This document shows positions 47,335 through 56,231 of a stretch of DNA of 64,000 bases, piece after piece. The notes under the pieces were generated by a model. That model was not told where the DNA came from. It worked only from the letters and a program-made list of their open reading frames with translations, and searched no databases. How positions within the stretch are numbered: the first letter of the stretch is position 1; every line of letters begins with the position of its first letter. A program made the translations under genes and the position numbers. The stretch spans positions 1,488,001 to 1,552,000 of the forward strand of contig LT629302.1 of assembly GCA_900104375.1 (NCBI GenBank). Direction: 5' to 3'. The stretch comes from Flavobacteriaceae bacterium MAR_2010_188. GTDB lineage: Bacteria; Bacteroidota; Bacteroidia; Flavobacteriales; Flavobacteriaceae.

Positions 47335-48018
47335 CTATAATACTGCTTTCGCTTGTTTGTCTGGGATGATAGAAGTGGTATCGTACCCAGAGAATTTTTT
47401 CATATAAGAAGTAATTGTGGTTCCGTAAGCATCTGCCACATCGTTACCTCCAGCGCTTCTAAGAAACTTCATTACACTGCCCGGACCGGCTAAATGTGCC
47501 GCAGCCAAGATACCTGATTCGGTGACCATGATATTGCCAACTGTTTTTCCGACGTATTTAAGAATGTCTTTTCTAAGAATCCATTTATTCCTCGAGGCGT
47601 TGGCTTCAAAAGCTTTCTCCTGGAGTTTCGGATTGTAAAGGAAATATTCAGGATTATGAATACCAATAAGTTTTAGAGTTTCAGCTCCAAATTGGTACTT
47701 TCCTAAATAACCTAATGTATTTACGGTGAAATAGTTTCCCCGAGATTCCTTGAAGCCGATAGCTTCTTTAAAGCCTAGATAGCTTTTGCCTAAATAAGGT
47801 GAATAAGAAGTCTCATGGAAATCAAATGCTTCTTCCATAGCATCAAAATCGGCCAAGGCCATATCTTCTGATACTGTAAAGTGTAGATCTAAGCCTTCTG
47901 TCGAGTAATCGGCAGGATCTGCCTCTAATACAACTTTCTGATTAGTGCTAAGTGCTATAAAGATAAATGCGGTAATGCCTAGAGGGATAGCAAAATAATT
48001 AAATAAATTTTTAATCAT
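47335..48018 (-). CDS. Lysozyme-like (transglycosylase-fold) envelope protein
   Basis: A 227-residue protein with an N-terminal hydrophobic segment (about 4-27) that acts as signal or anchor, followed by a region resembling the lysozyme fold: FKEAIGFKESRGNYFTVNTLGYLGKYQFGAETLKLIG, where Glu in KESRG and GKYQF are the features shared with transglycosylases and some muramidases. The frame opens upstream at 48117, but ATG 48018 gives the hydrophobic N-terminus. Likely acts on peptidoglycan. Third in line behind mltG and DUF2279 in a - strand envelope cluster. Confidence 0.72.
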   Translation of the reverse strand: MIKNLFNYFAIPLGITAFIFIALSTNQKVVLEADPADYSTEGLDLHFTVSEDMALADFDAMEEAFDFHETSYSPYLGKSYLGFKEAIGFKESRGNYFTVNTLGYLGKYQFGAETLKLIGIHNPEYFLYNPKLQEKAFEANASRNKWILRKDILKYVGKTVGNIMVTESGILAAAHLAGPGSVMKFLRSAGGNDVADAYGTTITSYMKKFSGYDTTSIIPDKQAKAVL

Positions 48019-48124
48019 TTTTCTATTTATTAGAAGCCGGTACTCCCCTAACTGTGGCTTCGATTTGAGGTTTGCAAGATTGGCAGGATTTATTACGAAA
48101 TCAAAGTTCATCGTCAAAATGCTT

Positions 48125-49033
48125 TTAAAAATAGATAGCGTGCAGCTTAATGCCCCTTTCTTCGTTGAACTCCACTGTGGGTAGAGGCATCTTTAGAGTA
48201 TTAAGTAGGTCAAAAACCGTTCTTAAAAAGTGTGATTTGGTTTTTATTCTTGTAAAATCGATATCCATACTGATAAAATATTGTCTGCGGCGCTCTTGTT
48301 CAACAAACATGCCATTAACACTTTCATTATCACCTGTTAACATACCTTTAGCACTATATCCCAAAGCTATGTTAACCCAATTAGGTATTTTACTCTGCCT
48401 AGAGAATGAATGTATGTTTGCGCTCAACCAATAAGTCTGACCATTATAATCCTTGATAAATTCTTGGGCTAGCCCGTTGCCAAGGATTTCTGGTCTTTGT
48501 TCTGCAAATTCGGTTTGATGAAACGAATACTTGAGGGATATACGTTGCTCATCCCATAATAAATCTTGCCCCACGTAGATGCCTGTCCCTGCCACATTAG
48601 AAGCCATATCACCCCAAGAGAATCCCCATTCCTGAGAAAAGCCATCAAAGATTTCGAACACGGTAAGCAATCCAAGGCCTACGGTAGCTCCATATATCAA
48701 TTGTTGCTTTTGGTCGGCGCCGCTCCAAGCCTGAGCATTGGCTCCAAGCCGGCCTAGCTGATAGCTAGAATAGACATGACCAATTTTATCTACTTGTAGC
48801 CATTGGTCAAAATCATCGATAGTATGAAATTTTGACTGTTCATAATCTTTGTACCACAGCTGATTTAGCCCTAGGAGAGATAGAGCGGCAAATGAAGATT
48901 CACCAATTATTAAACCTTGTTGGCGTTTATGGTTAATGGAATCGGATGGCGCAAGAAATCTTTCAATCGAAAATTGAGAGAAGGCAAATATCGGCGCCAT
49001 TGTTAGAATTACATATAGCCCGAATTTTTTCAA
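48125..49033 (-). CDS. DUF2279 (YfiM-like) outer-membrane-associated protein
   Basis: A 302-residue secreted protein with a signal peptide ending at about residue 18 (MAPIFAFSQ). Segments DQWLQVDKIGHVYSSYQLGR, FEIFDGFSQEWGFSWGDMASNVAGTGIY and the following aromatic strands match DUF2279. The family is annotated as a YfiM-type lipoprotein in places, but this member has no lipobox Cys. Its His/Asp pairs (KIGH, GFSWGDM) resemble conserved sites of unknown purpose. It lies two bases after mltG, hinting at envelope or peptidoglycan work. Confidence 0.8.
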   Translation of the reverse strand: MKKFGLYVILTMAPIFAFSQFSIERFLAPSDSINHKRQQGLIIGESSFAALSLLGLNQLWYKDYEQSKFHTIDDFDQWLQVDKIGHVYSSYQLGRLGANAQAWSGADQKQQLIYGATVGLGLLTVFEIFDGFSQEWGFSWGDMASNVAGTGIYVGQDLLWDEQRISLKYSFHQTEFAEQRPEILGNGLAQEFIKDYNGQTYWLSANIHSFSRQSKIPNWVNIALGYSAKGMLTGDNESVNGMFVEQERRRQYFISMDIDFTRIKTKSHFLRTVFDLLNTLKMPLPTVEFNEERGIKLHAIYF

Positions 49034-49035
49034 AC

Positions 49036-50079
49036 TTATCTAGTTATGCCTTGTTTATTTAAGTACTGCTGGTATTGCTGAGCATTTCTATTATGCTCGG
49101 ACAAAGTCTTGGCGAACTTATGAAACCCTAAACGTTCTGCATCCGCCGCAAAGTATAAGTAGTCATGCTTTTCTGGATTAAGTACCGAATTGATGGCAGA
49201 GATATCTGGCATCGTAACAAGCCCAGGTGGAAGACCCGCATATTTATAGGTATTGTATGGCGAATCTATTGTTTTATGAACATTCAAAACTCGTTTGATA
49301 ATTGTGTTTTTGTACTGAGGAAGCTGGTAAGCTGCAAATTTGAGAGTTGGGTCAGCTTGTAAAGGCATTCCAATTCTAAGCCTATTTAAATATACTCCTG
49401 CAATCCTTGGTTGTTCTTGAGCTTGTTTTGATTCTTCATAAACAATTGAAGCGAGGGTCATCACCTCATCTTGGCTTAAACCCAAGTTTGAAGCCTTCTC
49501 CTTCTTGCTTTCGGTCCAAAATCTTTGATATTCGGTCAGCATTCTGTTACGAAAATCTTCCGCCGTAGAATTCCAGAAGAACTCATAGCTATTAGGCAAA
49601 TACATACTCAACGCATTCTTTTGGCTGAAACCATTTTTTTTAAGAAATTCCACATCGTTCATTGCAGTAATCAGTTCAGTGCTGTCTGCATCAATTTGGC
49701 CATTGATACGTTGTGCAAGTGATTCTAAGGACGTCTGATTATTAAAAACAACTTTAACAGGAAGATTGTTACTTCTTATAGAGTTGATAATATCATTGTT
49801 GTTCATGCCTTTTTTAATGGCATATTTCCCGGGTCTAATATTAGAAACATATTTCTTTCTATTCGCTAAAGCATCAAATGTGTCTATATCATCCAATAAT
49901 GGTTCTAACTGATTTCTGACATCATTATATTCATCATCGGTTGAGATATATACATAAGCAACATCATTGTTAAAAGCTGTATTCGGCTTTAGCATTGCAT
50001 CATATATATAATAGGCAAAATAGCCAGCAACGATTAAACCGATAATGGCGACAGCCCAAAGTATTTTTTTTATATACAT
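49036..50079 (-). CDS. mltG: Endolytic murein transglycosylase MltG
   Basis: Cleaves nascent glycan strands and acts as a terminator of chain elongation. 347 residues with an N-terminal transmembrane anchor (about 5-27), a LysM-like subdomain (GKYAIKKGMNNNDIINSIR) and the catalytic YceG domain with Glu in MTLASIVYEESKQ, followed by IAGVYLNRLRIGMPLQADPTLKFA and SPYNTYKYAGLPPGLVTMPD. Immediately follows the GNAT gene and precedes DUF2279. Confidence 0.95.
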   Translation of the reverse strand: MYIKKILWAVAIIGLIVAGYFAYYIYDAMLKPNTAFNNDVAYVYISTDDEYNDVRNQLEPLLDDIDTFDALANRKKYVSNIRPGKYAIKKGMNNNDIINSIRSNNLPVKVVFNNQTSLESLAQRINGQIDADSTELITAMNDVEFLKKNGFSQKNALSMYLPNSYEFFWNSTAEDFRNRMLTEYQRFWTESKKEKASNLGLSQDEVMTLASIVYEESKQAQEQPRIAGVYLNRLRIGMPLQADPTLKFAAYQLPQYKNTIIKRVLNVHKTIDSPYNTYKYAGLPPGLVTMPDISAINSVLNPEKHDYLYFAADAERLGFHKFAKTLSEHNRNAQQYQQYLNKQGITR

Positions 50080-50604
50080 TTATTTTTTAATAAGTTGAAA
50101 AAGATATTCGTTCCTAAATTTTCCTTCGTAATAACTCCAATCTTTCTTTAATCCCACTTCTCTGAAACCTACACTTTTGAATAAAGAAATGCTTGCAAGA
50201 TTGTCTTCATAAATATTACAATACAGTTGATGAAGGTTTAACCTGCTAAAACAATAATTTGTCAGTAGCGACAAAGCTTCTTTCCCGTATCCTTTTTTAC
50301 GGTTTACAGAATCCTTGATTAAAATACCGATACCAGCCCTCTGATTCTTAAAATCACACTCAAAAACATCGATCATACCAATTGCCGAATCTTCTTTATC
50401 ACAGATTACCAATCTCAGCTGCTTCATCTCGTAGATATCACGATGTGCATTACTTATATATTCTTTAATGATAAACCTAGAAAATGGGGATTGTGTATTA
50501 CTAAGGTGCCAGAGAGATTCATCATTTTCGACTTCGTGAACAAAATCTAGGTCTTCAGGTTCTAGAGCTCGTAAATATATTTGTTCTCCGTTTAAGGTCT
50601 TCAT
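50080..50604 (-). CDS. RimJ/RimL-type GNAT acetyltransferase
   Basis: A 174-residue GNAT protein of the RimJ/RimL type. YLRALEPEDLDFVHEVENDESLWHLS at the start and the acetyl-CoA-binding region DSVNRKKGYGKEALSLLTNY with K-K-G-Y-G loop are diagnostic; NLASISLFKSVGFREVG is motif B. Substrate may be a ribosomal protein or another amine but is unknown. It overlaps dapF by four bases and abuts mltG. Confidence 0.88.
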   Translation of the reverse strand: MKTLNGEQIYLRALEPEDLDFVHEVENDESLWHLSNTQSPFSRFIIKEYISNAHRDIYEMKQLRLVICDKEDSAIGMIDVFECDFKNQRAGIGILIKDSVNRKKGYGKEALSLLTNYCFSRLNLHQLYCNIYEDNLASISLFKSVGFREVGLKKDWSYYEGKFRNEYLFQLIKK

Positions 50605-51380
50605 CCTATTTCGCCTTTAAATACCTGTTCTGCTGACCCGATGAGCCAAATATCTGTGTAGTGATTATCTCTAAGTGTAAACCTGACTTTTAATTCTCCT
50701 CCTTTTGTATTCAGAGTGATTTCATTGGCGTCAGATTCTTTATCATTGTGAATAGAAAGGGCGACTGCTACGACTCCGGTACCACAAGAAAGAGTTTCAT
50801 CTTCTACTCCTCGCTCATAGGTCCTTACCGAAAATATGTCATTCTGTAGTTTCTTTACAAAATTAACGTTGGTTCCTTCGGCCGAATAAGTAGGCGAATT
50901 TCTGATGGCTCTTCCAAAAGTGGCAACATCTAAAGATTCTAATTCCGGATGATGCAGAACCACGTGAGGCGATCCAGTATTTAGAAAACTATGACCATCA
51001 ACTTGAACGATTTTATAGACATCCTTCATCTTTAGCTCTACAATTTCATCTTCAGAAATTTTTGCTTCGTGCAAACCATCAATTGCTTCAAATGTAGCTT
51101 CGTGCTTTATGATTGCTAAGAATTTGGCGAATGCTGTGATACACCTTCCACCGTTGCCGCACATAGAACTTTCATTACCATCAGAATTATAGTAAACCAT
51201 GGTAAAATCATATTCATCATGTTCTTCTAATAAGATGAGTCCATCGGCGCCGATTCCGAAACGCCGATTGCACAATGATTTAATAAAATCATTATCCGAC
51301 TTGTCGAATAAGTCCAATCGGTTATCGATGATTATAAAATCATTTCCGGTTCCTTGATATTTGAAAAATTCAATTTTCAT
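50601..51380 (-). CDS. dapF: Diaminopimelate epimerase
   Basis: Interconverts LL- and meso-diaminopimelate for peptidoglycan and lysine. 259 residues from ATG 51380; a TTG-started extension at 51389 is rejected since a promoter element lies there. The two active-site cysteines are Cys74 in MCGNGGRC and Cys199 in LSCGTGV, each in its family motif, with FFKYQGTGNDFI at the start. First gene of the envelope cluster dapF-GNAT-mltG-DUF2279-lysozyme-like. Confidence 0.97.
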   Translation of the reverse strand: MKIEFFKYQGTGNDFIIIDNRLDLFDKSDNDFIKSLCNRRFGIGADGLILLEEHDEYDFTMVYYNSDGNESSMCGNGGRCITAFAKFLAIIKHEATFEAIDGLHEAKISEDEIVELKMKDVYKIVQVDGHSFLNTGSPHVVLHHPELESLDVATFGRAIRNSPTYSAEGTNVNFVKKLQNDIFSVRTYERGVEDETLSCGTGVVAVALSIHNDKESDANEITLNTKGGELKVRFTLRDNHYTDIWLIGSAEQVFKGEIG

Positions 51381-51386
51381 AGATGG

Positions 51387-51394
51387 CAAATATA
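51387..51394 (-). promoter_or_regulatory. dapF promoter -7 element, probable leaderless transcript
   Basis: Reads TATATTTG then C on the - strand, ending six bases before the ATG at 51380. Expected transcription start is at or next to the start codon. No TTG at -33 in standard spacing. Confidence 0.5.
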
Positions 51395-51500
51395 ATAATT
51401 ATGACTCGTGTTTGCGATGTTAAAGTGTCGTTAAACCACAAATGACGGCTCAATATTTGAGTAATTTTAATCGTTATCCAATTAATTAAAACCTATAATT

Positions 51501-52910
51501 ATGAAAAAGATTTTTATCCTGGTATTGGTTTCTATATTAGGTGGAATCATGGCCTTGACTTCCTACAAACTAATAGAAAAAAATGACCGAATTGCTTTGT
51601 CCAGTTCAGAGCAAAATCCACCCACGTTTATCCCAGCAAGCTACAATGCGACTGAGGCTAAATTTAGTCCCGACGCGCTACCGAATTTTGTCGTAGCCGC
51701 AGAGAAATCCATTGATGCTGTTGTTCACGTAAAGAACACTGCTGTTAGAAATTCACCAAATTCCTTAGAAGATTATATTTATGGAAGAAGCACACCCAGA
51801 CAGCAAATTGGCACTGGCAGCGGAGTTATTATTTCTCCGGACGGAATGATTATAACTAACAATCACGTTATTGCAGGAGCTCAATCTCTCTCAATTACTA
51901 CCAACGACAATCACATATACGAAGCTGAACTTATCGGTACTGACCCAAAAACAGATATCGCGCTCTTAAAAATAAATTCGGATGTAGAATTACCATTTGT
52001 ACGTTTTGGTGATTCGGACAATGCAAGAGTCGGAGAATGGGTCCTAGCAGTAGGCAATCCTTTCAATTTAACCTCTACAGTAACCGCAGGAATTATAAGC
52101 GCAAAATCTCGTGATTTATCAGGGGAGAGCAAGCAGTCTTTTATTCAGACCGATGCTGCGGTAAATCCCGGAAATTCCGGTGGAGCTTTGGTAAATGAGC
52201 ATGGTGATCTGATTGGTATTAACACTGCAATTACATCCCAAACCGGTTCTTATATTGGTTACTCTTTTGCTGTACCAAGTAATATTGCCAGAAAAGTAGT
52301 TGAGGATATTATAGAATTTGGTTCTGTACAAAATGGAATTCTTGGAGTTGCCGGAGGAACTTTAAATAGTGAGGCATCTAAAGAATATGGAATTAACACG
52401 ACCGAAGGATTTTACGTGAATACCGTTGAGGATGGTTCTGGTGCCTATAAAGCCGGTATTAAGACTGGAGATGTAATTACTAAATTGGATCAGATTAAGA
52501 TTTCTAAATTCGCTGACATGAAGGGTTATTTAAGTACAAAACGACCTGATGATGTTATTAATGTTACAATCTTAAGAGATGGCGACTATAAAACACTTCC
52601 GGTTAAATTGGTCAAAAATTCAATCGTTATTCTTCCGATTATTGGTACGGTCAAGAACGCTGAAAAAGCCGATTTAAATAAATACAAGGTAAATCATGGA
52701 ATTAAGATTTCTTCAATCGACCCAACCTATAGAAAGGCTTGGGCTAAAAACGGCATCAATGAAGGAAGCATCATTACTTCCATAAATGATATAGAAGTAA
52801 ACGATGTTGAAGAGGCAAAAAAAATCATAGAGAATAAAGAAGCAGATGAGCCGCTAAAATATGAAGTCATTAATAATAGAGGAGTAAAAGAGACCTATTA
52901 TTGGAGATAA
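51501..52910 (+). CDS. Do-like (DegP/DegQ) periplasmic serine protease
   Basis: Trypsin-like quality-control protease/chaperone of 469 residues with an N-terminal hydrophobic segment (4-23, signal or anchor). Catalytic triad H122 (TNNHVI), D152 (KTDIALL) and S226 (GNSGGAL). Two PDZ domains follow, about 270-370 (GFYVNTVEDGSGAYKAGIKTGDVITKL) and 385-469 (GIKISSIDPTYRKAWAKNGINEGSIITSI). Length and layout match the DegP/DegQ group of Bacteroidota. Monocistronic with a terminator directly after. Confidence 0.94.
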   Translation: MKKIFILVLVSILGGIMALTSYKLIEKNDRIALSSSEQNPPTFIPASYNATEAKFSPDALPNFVVAAEKSIDAVVHVKNTAVRNSPNSLEDYIYGRSTPRQQIGTGSGVIISPDGMIITNNHVIAGAQSLSITTNDNHIYEAELIGTDPKTDIALLKINSDVELPFVRFGDSDNARVGEWVLAVGNPFNLTSTVTAGIISAKSRDLSGESKQSFIQTDAAVNPGNSGGALVNEHGDLIGINTAITSQTGSYIGYSFAVPSNIARKVVEDIIEFGSVQNGILGVAGGTLNSEASKEYGINTTEGFYVNTVEDGSGAYKAGIKTGDVITKLDQIKISKFADMKGYLSTKRPDDVINVTILRDGDYKTLPVKLVKNSIVILPIIGTVKNAEKADLNKYKVNHGIKISSIDPTYRKAWAKNGINEGSIITSINDIEVNDVEEAKKIIENKEADEPLKYEVINNRGVKETYYWR

Positions 52911-52933
52911 TATTTTAAAAAAATAAAATTTTT

Positions 52934-52969
52934 AAAACCCTTTGAGATACAATTTCAAAGGGTTTTAGT
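52934..52969 (+). terminator. Intrinsic terminator after the Do-like protease
   Basis: A 12-bp perfect stem (52934-52945 with 52955-52966) and 9-base loop, ending in a TTTT tract. Confidence 0.85.
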
Positions 52970-53006
52970 TTGAAAAAAATCTTCAGCGAAAACGTTTGAA
53001 ATATAT

Positions 53007-53014
53007 TACTTTTG
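53007..53014 (+). promoter_or_regulatory. Promoter -7 element of gap
   Basis: TACTTTTG followed by C. The transcript would begin near 53020, leaving a leader of about 27 bases before ATG 53047 and excluding the upstream in-frame TTG at 52996. The -33 element is not obvious. Confidence 0.55.
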
Positions 53015-53046
53015 CACAAAATTTAAAAAACCAAAATCTAAAAATT

Positions 53047-54495
53047 ATGAATTTAAACGGCACTTATGAAAAGGAATTAGCCTTTCAAGCAGATCGTCGA
53101 AGAGCTACGGTAGAATTTATAAAAATCATCAGTGACCTATGGTACGACAAGGCTATTGAGCTAGTATTGTTTAGAAATCAACTTATCGATAAGAATGTTA
53201 GTCAGATTTTAAACCTGCACGAATACGCCGGAAAGTTCGTTGAAAAACCGATCTCTATTTTCGATTCTGTTGAAATCGCTCAGGCAATTCAAAAGTTAGA
53301 CTTGCCACCTTCAAAATTAGATATTGGTAAATTAACTTACGAATTTCATCTTGATGATTTAAAATATAGCAACGCTACAGCGTTTGTGGCCAACAGGCTT
53401 AAAGACGCCAAAAAAAATAAATCTATCAGTCCTAAGGATGTTATTCTTTATGGATTTGGTAGAATCGGAAGATTGGTGGCCAGGGAATTAATGGCGAAAA
53501 CCGGAAAAGGAAGCCAGATGAGATTAAGGGCGATTGTTACCCGCGGTAAAGTTGACGAAGTTGTGTTAGAAAAAAGAGCTGCCTTACTAAGAAACGATTC
53601 TGTGCACGGTGACTTTCCCGGTACGGTTGAGGTTGACTTAAAAAATAGCGCGTTGATTATAAATGGTACTACCGTTAATATTATCTCTTCAAATAACCCG
53701 GAGGAGATTGATTATACTGAATATGGAATTAGTAATGCTTTAATCATAGACAATACTGGAGCATTTAGAGATAAGGAAGCGCTTTCGAGGCATCTTACCT
53801 CAAAAGGTGTAGATAAGGTTATCATCACTGCTCCGGCCAAAGGAGTTCCTAATATTGTTTATGGAGTAAACCATCAAGAGAACAAACCAGATGCTCTTTC
53901 AATATATTCGGCTGCATCTTGTACAACTAATGCAATTACACCAATTTTAAAAGCGGTTGATGATTCTTTAGGAGTTATAAGTGGCCATATTGAAACAATT
54001 CACGCTTATACAAATGACCAAAATTTGGTTGATAATTTTCATACTAAATATCGTAGGGGACGTGCCGCCGGCCTCAATATGGTAATCACAGAAACAGGAG
54101 CGGGCGAAGCTGTTGCTAAAGCATTACCATCTTTAGAAGGCAAACTTACTTCTAATGCCATCAGAGTTCCTGTGCCAAATGGATCACTTGCCATTCTTAA
54201 TCTAGAATTAGAGCAGACTACCTCGGTCAGCGGTATAAACACTATCATTAAAAAGTATGCTTTAGAGGGCGATTTAGTAGAGCAAATTAAATATGAAATG
54301 AGCGATGAGCTCGTGTCTAGCGATATAGTAGGTAGCTCAGCGCCATCAATTTATGATAGCAAAGCGACCATCGTAAGAAATGATGGTAAAAATGTTATAC
54401 TATATATATGGTACGATAATGAGTATGGATATAGCCATCAGGTTATAAGATTGGCAAAATATATTTCTAAAGTAAGGCGTTATACTTATTACTAA
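53047..54495 (+). CDS. gap: Glyceraldehyde-3-phosphate dehydrogenase, long form
   Basis: NAD(P)-dependent glycolytic/gluconeogenic dehydrogenase. The 482-residue product carries an N-terminal helical extension of about 130 residues ahead of the Rossmann domain (GFGRIGR at 136-142). Active-site Cys292 is in SAASCTTNAITP, and the C-terminal region DNEYGYSHQVIRLAKYI is intact. This long form is known in Bacteroidota alongside the ordinary 330-residue enzyme; whether it is glycolytic or gluconeogenic here is not decided by sequence. Own promoter; followed by a hairpin. Confidence 0.94.
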   Translation: MNLNGTYEKELAFQADRRRATVEFIKIISDLWYDKAIELVLFRNQLIDKNVSQILNLHEYAGKFVEKPISIFDSVEIAQAIQKLDLPPSKLDIGKLTYEFHLDDLKYSNATAFVANRLKDAKKNKSISPKDVILYGFGRIGRLVARELMAKTGKGSQMRLRAIVTRGKVDEVVLEKRAALLRNDSVHGDFPGTVEVDLKNSALIINGTTVNIISSNNPEEIDYTEYGISNALIIDNTGAFRDKEALSRHLTSKGVDKVIITAPAKGVPNIVYGVNHQENKPDALSIYSAASCTTNAITPILKAVDDSLGVISGHIETIHAYTNDQNLVDNFHTKYRRGRAAGLNMVITETGAGEAVAKALPSLEGKLTSNAIRVPVPNGSLAILNLELEQTTSVSGINTIIKKYALEGDLVEQIKYEMSDELVSSDIVGSSAPSIYDSKATIVRNDGKNVILYIWYDNEYGYSHQVIRLAKYISKVRRYTYY

Positions 54496-54570
54496 CAATT
54501 GTTATTAATTTGAATTGAAAAAAATTTAAAAGTGGACGTCTAAACCATCCATTTTCCCGTATATCAACTG

Positions 54571-54588
54571 GCCTTACATTAGTAAGGC
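54571..54588 (+). terminator. Hairpin downstream of gap
   Basis: GCCTTAC (54571-54577) and GTAAGGC (54582-54588) form a 7-bp stem with an ATTA loop, followed by a mixed T/G-rich tail. A moderate terminator or an RNA-stability element. Confidence 0.45.
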
Positions 54589-54595
54589 TATTTGT

Positions 54596-54625
54596 TTGAT
54601 GTTACAGCACATCTGCTTAATTTTG
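54596..54625 (+). promoter_or_regulatory. Promoter of the coiled-coil membrane protein gene
   Basis: TTTG ending at 54598, 19 bases, then TAATTTTG (54618-54625) plus C. Near-perfect match to the Bacteroidota consensus including spacing. Confidence 0.75.
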
Positions 54626-54671
54626 CTATATTGTTGGAAATTTAACCTAAGTATTACCAAAACTATCGAAG

Positions 54672-55280
54672 ATGAAAATCTCTAAAACTCTCTTAGCCCT
54701 AGCCCTCACGTTGTTCACAATGCTAAACGTACAGGCGCAGAATGAAGAAGAAGATGATAAATTGTCGTTAAATGATGGGACGATTGACAATCAATTTGAA
54801 TATGTTATATCCAGGTCCAATAATTACCAAGACTATAAGGTAGTGAAGAAAAATTGGCTCGCTACATTAAAGGAGCACACCATAGATTCTCTTCAGGCAA
54901 TTAGAAAAGATTTAATCGATACTCAAGCGATTGTTAAGGCCCAAAGCAATGAAATTGAAGCTTTAAAAAAAGATTTAGGCTCCACTACCGAAACACTTGA
55001 TCAAACTAAGGTAGAAAAAGATAACATGTCCTTGTTTGGAATACAAATGAGCAAGGGAAGTTATAATGTATTGATGTGGAGTATCATTGCTGCACTTTTG
55101 GCGCTATTGCTCTTCTTTATTTTTCGATACAAAAATTCTAATTCGGTTACTAGACTAGCAAGGAAATCTTTAGAAGAAACCGAGGAAGAGTTTGAAGAAC
55201 ATAGAAGAACTGCTTTAGAAAGAGAACAAAAGGTTAGAAGACAACTCCAAGATGAATTAAACAAACAGAAAAATTCCTAA
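54672..55280 (+). CDS. Signal-peptide, coiled-coil, single-pass membrane protein of unknown function
   Basis: 202 residues: signal peptide (MKISKTLLALALTLFTMLNVQAQ), an acidic stretch, a periplasmic coiled coil (about 75-115, AIVKAQSNEIEALKKDLGSTTETLDQ), one transmembrane helix (about 130-149, VLMWSIIAALLALLLFFIF) and a highly charged cytosolic coiled coil (about 160-202). No enzyme motif. As I recall, relatives are often mislabelled tRNA (guanine-N1)-methyltransferase because they sit next to trmD. The protein contains no SPOUT knot, so that name should not be used. Own promoter and terminator. Confidence 0.85.
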   Translation: MKISKTLLALALTLFTMLNVQAQNEEEDDKLSLNDGTIDNQFEYVISRSNNYQDYKVVKKNWLATLKEHTIDSLQAIRKDLIDTQAIVKAQSNEIEALKKDLGSTTETLDQTKVEKDNMSLFGIQMSKGSYNVLMWSIIAALLALLLFFIFRYKNSNSVTRLARKSLEETEEEFEEHRRTALEREQKVRRQLQDELNKQKNS

Positions 55281-55304
55281 ATTCTAGGAAGCCCACCATA
55301 AATT

Positions 55305-55337
55305 AAAATCTGTAATTTTCTATTACAGATTTTTTTT
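55305..55337 (+). terminator. Intrinsic terminator before trmD
   Basis: AAAATCTGTAAT (55305-55316) pairs perfectly with ATTACAGATTTT (55322-55333) around a 5-base loop, followed by a long T-run. Confidence 0.9.
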
Positions 55338-55407
55338 TACTAAAATTTGAAACCAATCATTTCTGAGTTTTATTGCACGCACAATCTAAATACCTAATCT
55401 TTGCATT

Positions 55408-56088
55408 ATGAGAATCGATATTTTAACCGTTGTCCCAGAATTGTTGAGCAGTCCTTTTGCTGCGTCAATATTAAAGCGTGCGATAGATGCAGATTTGGTA
55501 GAAATTCATCTACATAACCTACGCGATTACACCTCAGATAATTACAAATCGGTAGATGACTATCAGTTTGGAGGAGGCGCAGGTATGGTGATGCTCATTG
55601 AGCCCATTGATAAATGCATAACTCAGCTTCAAACCGAACGGAATTATGATGAAATAATTTACATGACGCCAGATGGAGAAACGCTTTCGCAGAAAATTGC
55701 TAATCAAATTTCCTTGAAAGAAAACATCATTATATTATGTGGACACTATAAAGGTGTCGACCAACGAGTAAGGGATAAATTTATCACGAGGGAAATCTCA
55801 ATCGGCGATTATGTGTTATCTGGAGGCGAATTGGGTGCTGCTGTATTATGTGATGCCGTAATAAGGCTAATCCCTGGAGTTTTGGGAAATGAGACATCTG
55901 CCCTAACCGATTCTTTTCAAGATAATCTTTTAGCGCCGCCAATATATACCAGACCTAGAGATTACGACGGTATGAAAGTACCAGAAATACTTTTTAGCGG
56001 AAATTTTGGAAAGATTGAAGAATGGAGGGAAGAACAAGCTTTTAAACGCACCAAAGAAAGAAGGCCAGACCTCTTATCCGAAGATTAA
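55408..56088 (+). CDS. trmD: tRNA (guanine-37-N1)-methyltransferase
   Basis: Methylates N1 of G37 in tRNAs, preventing frameshifting. 226 residues with the SPOUT trefoil-knot region: [48 protein letters not shown] (conserved Asp/Gly/Ser of the SAM site) and the C-terminal [24 protein letters not shown] segment that contacts tRNA. A TAATC-TTTGC string just before the ATG resembles the promoter -7 with one extra base. rplS follows, the standard trmD-rplS order, but with its own promoter. Confidence 0.97.
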   Translation: MRIDILTVVPELLSSPFAASILKRAIDADLVEIHLHNLRDYTSDNYKSVDDYQFGGGAGMVMLIEPIDKCITQLQTERNYDEIIYMTPDGETLSQKIANQISLKENIIILCGHYKGVDQRVRDKFITREISIGDYVLSGGELGAAVLCDAVIRLIPGVLGNETSALTDSFQDNLLAPPIYTRPRDYDGMKVPEILFSGNFGKIEEWREEQAFKRTKERRPDLLSED

Positions 56089-56128
56089 TCATAACATGAT
56101 TTTTCAAATTAACTTTTCTGTTGAAAAA

Positions 56129-56158
56129 TTGCGGTTTATGATTTTATCATTATCTTTG
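56129..56158 (+). promoter_or_regulatory. rplS promoter and leader
   Basis: TTG (56129-56131), 19 bases, TATCTTTG (56151-56158) then C: a full match to the consensus. The leader of about 65 bases before ATG 56232 contains a small CCAC/GTGG hairpin (56177-56180 with 56192-56195). A structured leader could allow ribosomal-protein feedback; this is suggestive only. Confidence 0.7.
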
Positions 56159-56231
56159 CAGCCAATTTCAGACCAACCACTGGCGAGATACGTGGATGTT
56201 GCTTTGAATTTCAATTTAATCAAGAAAACAC

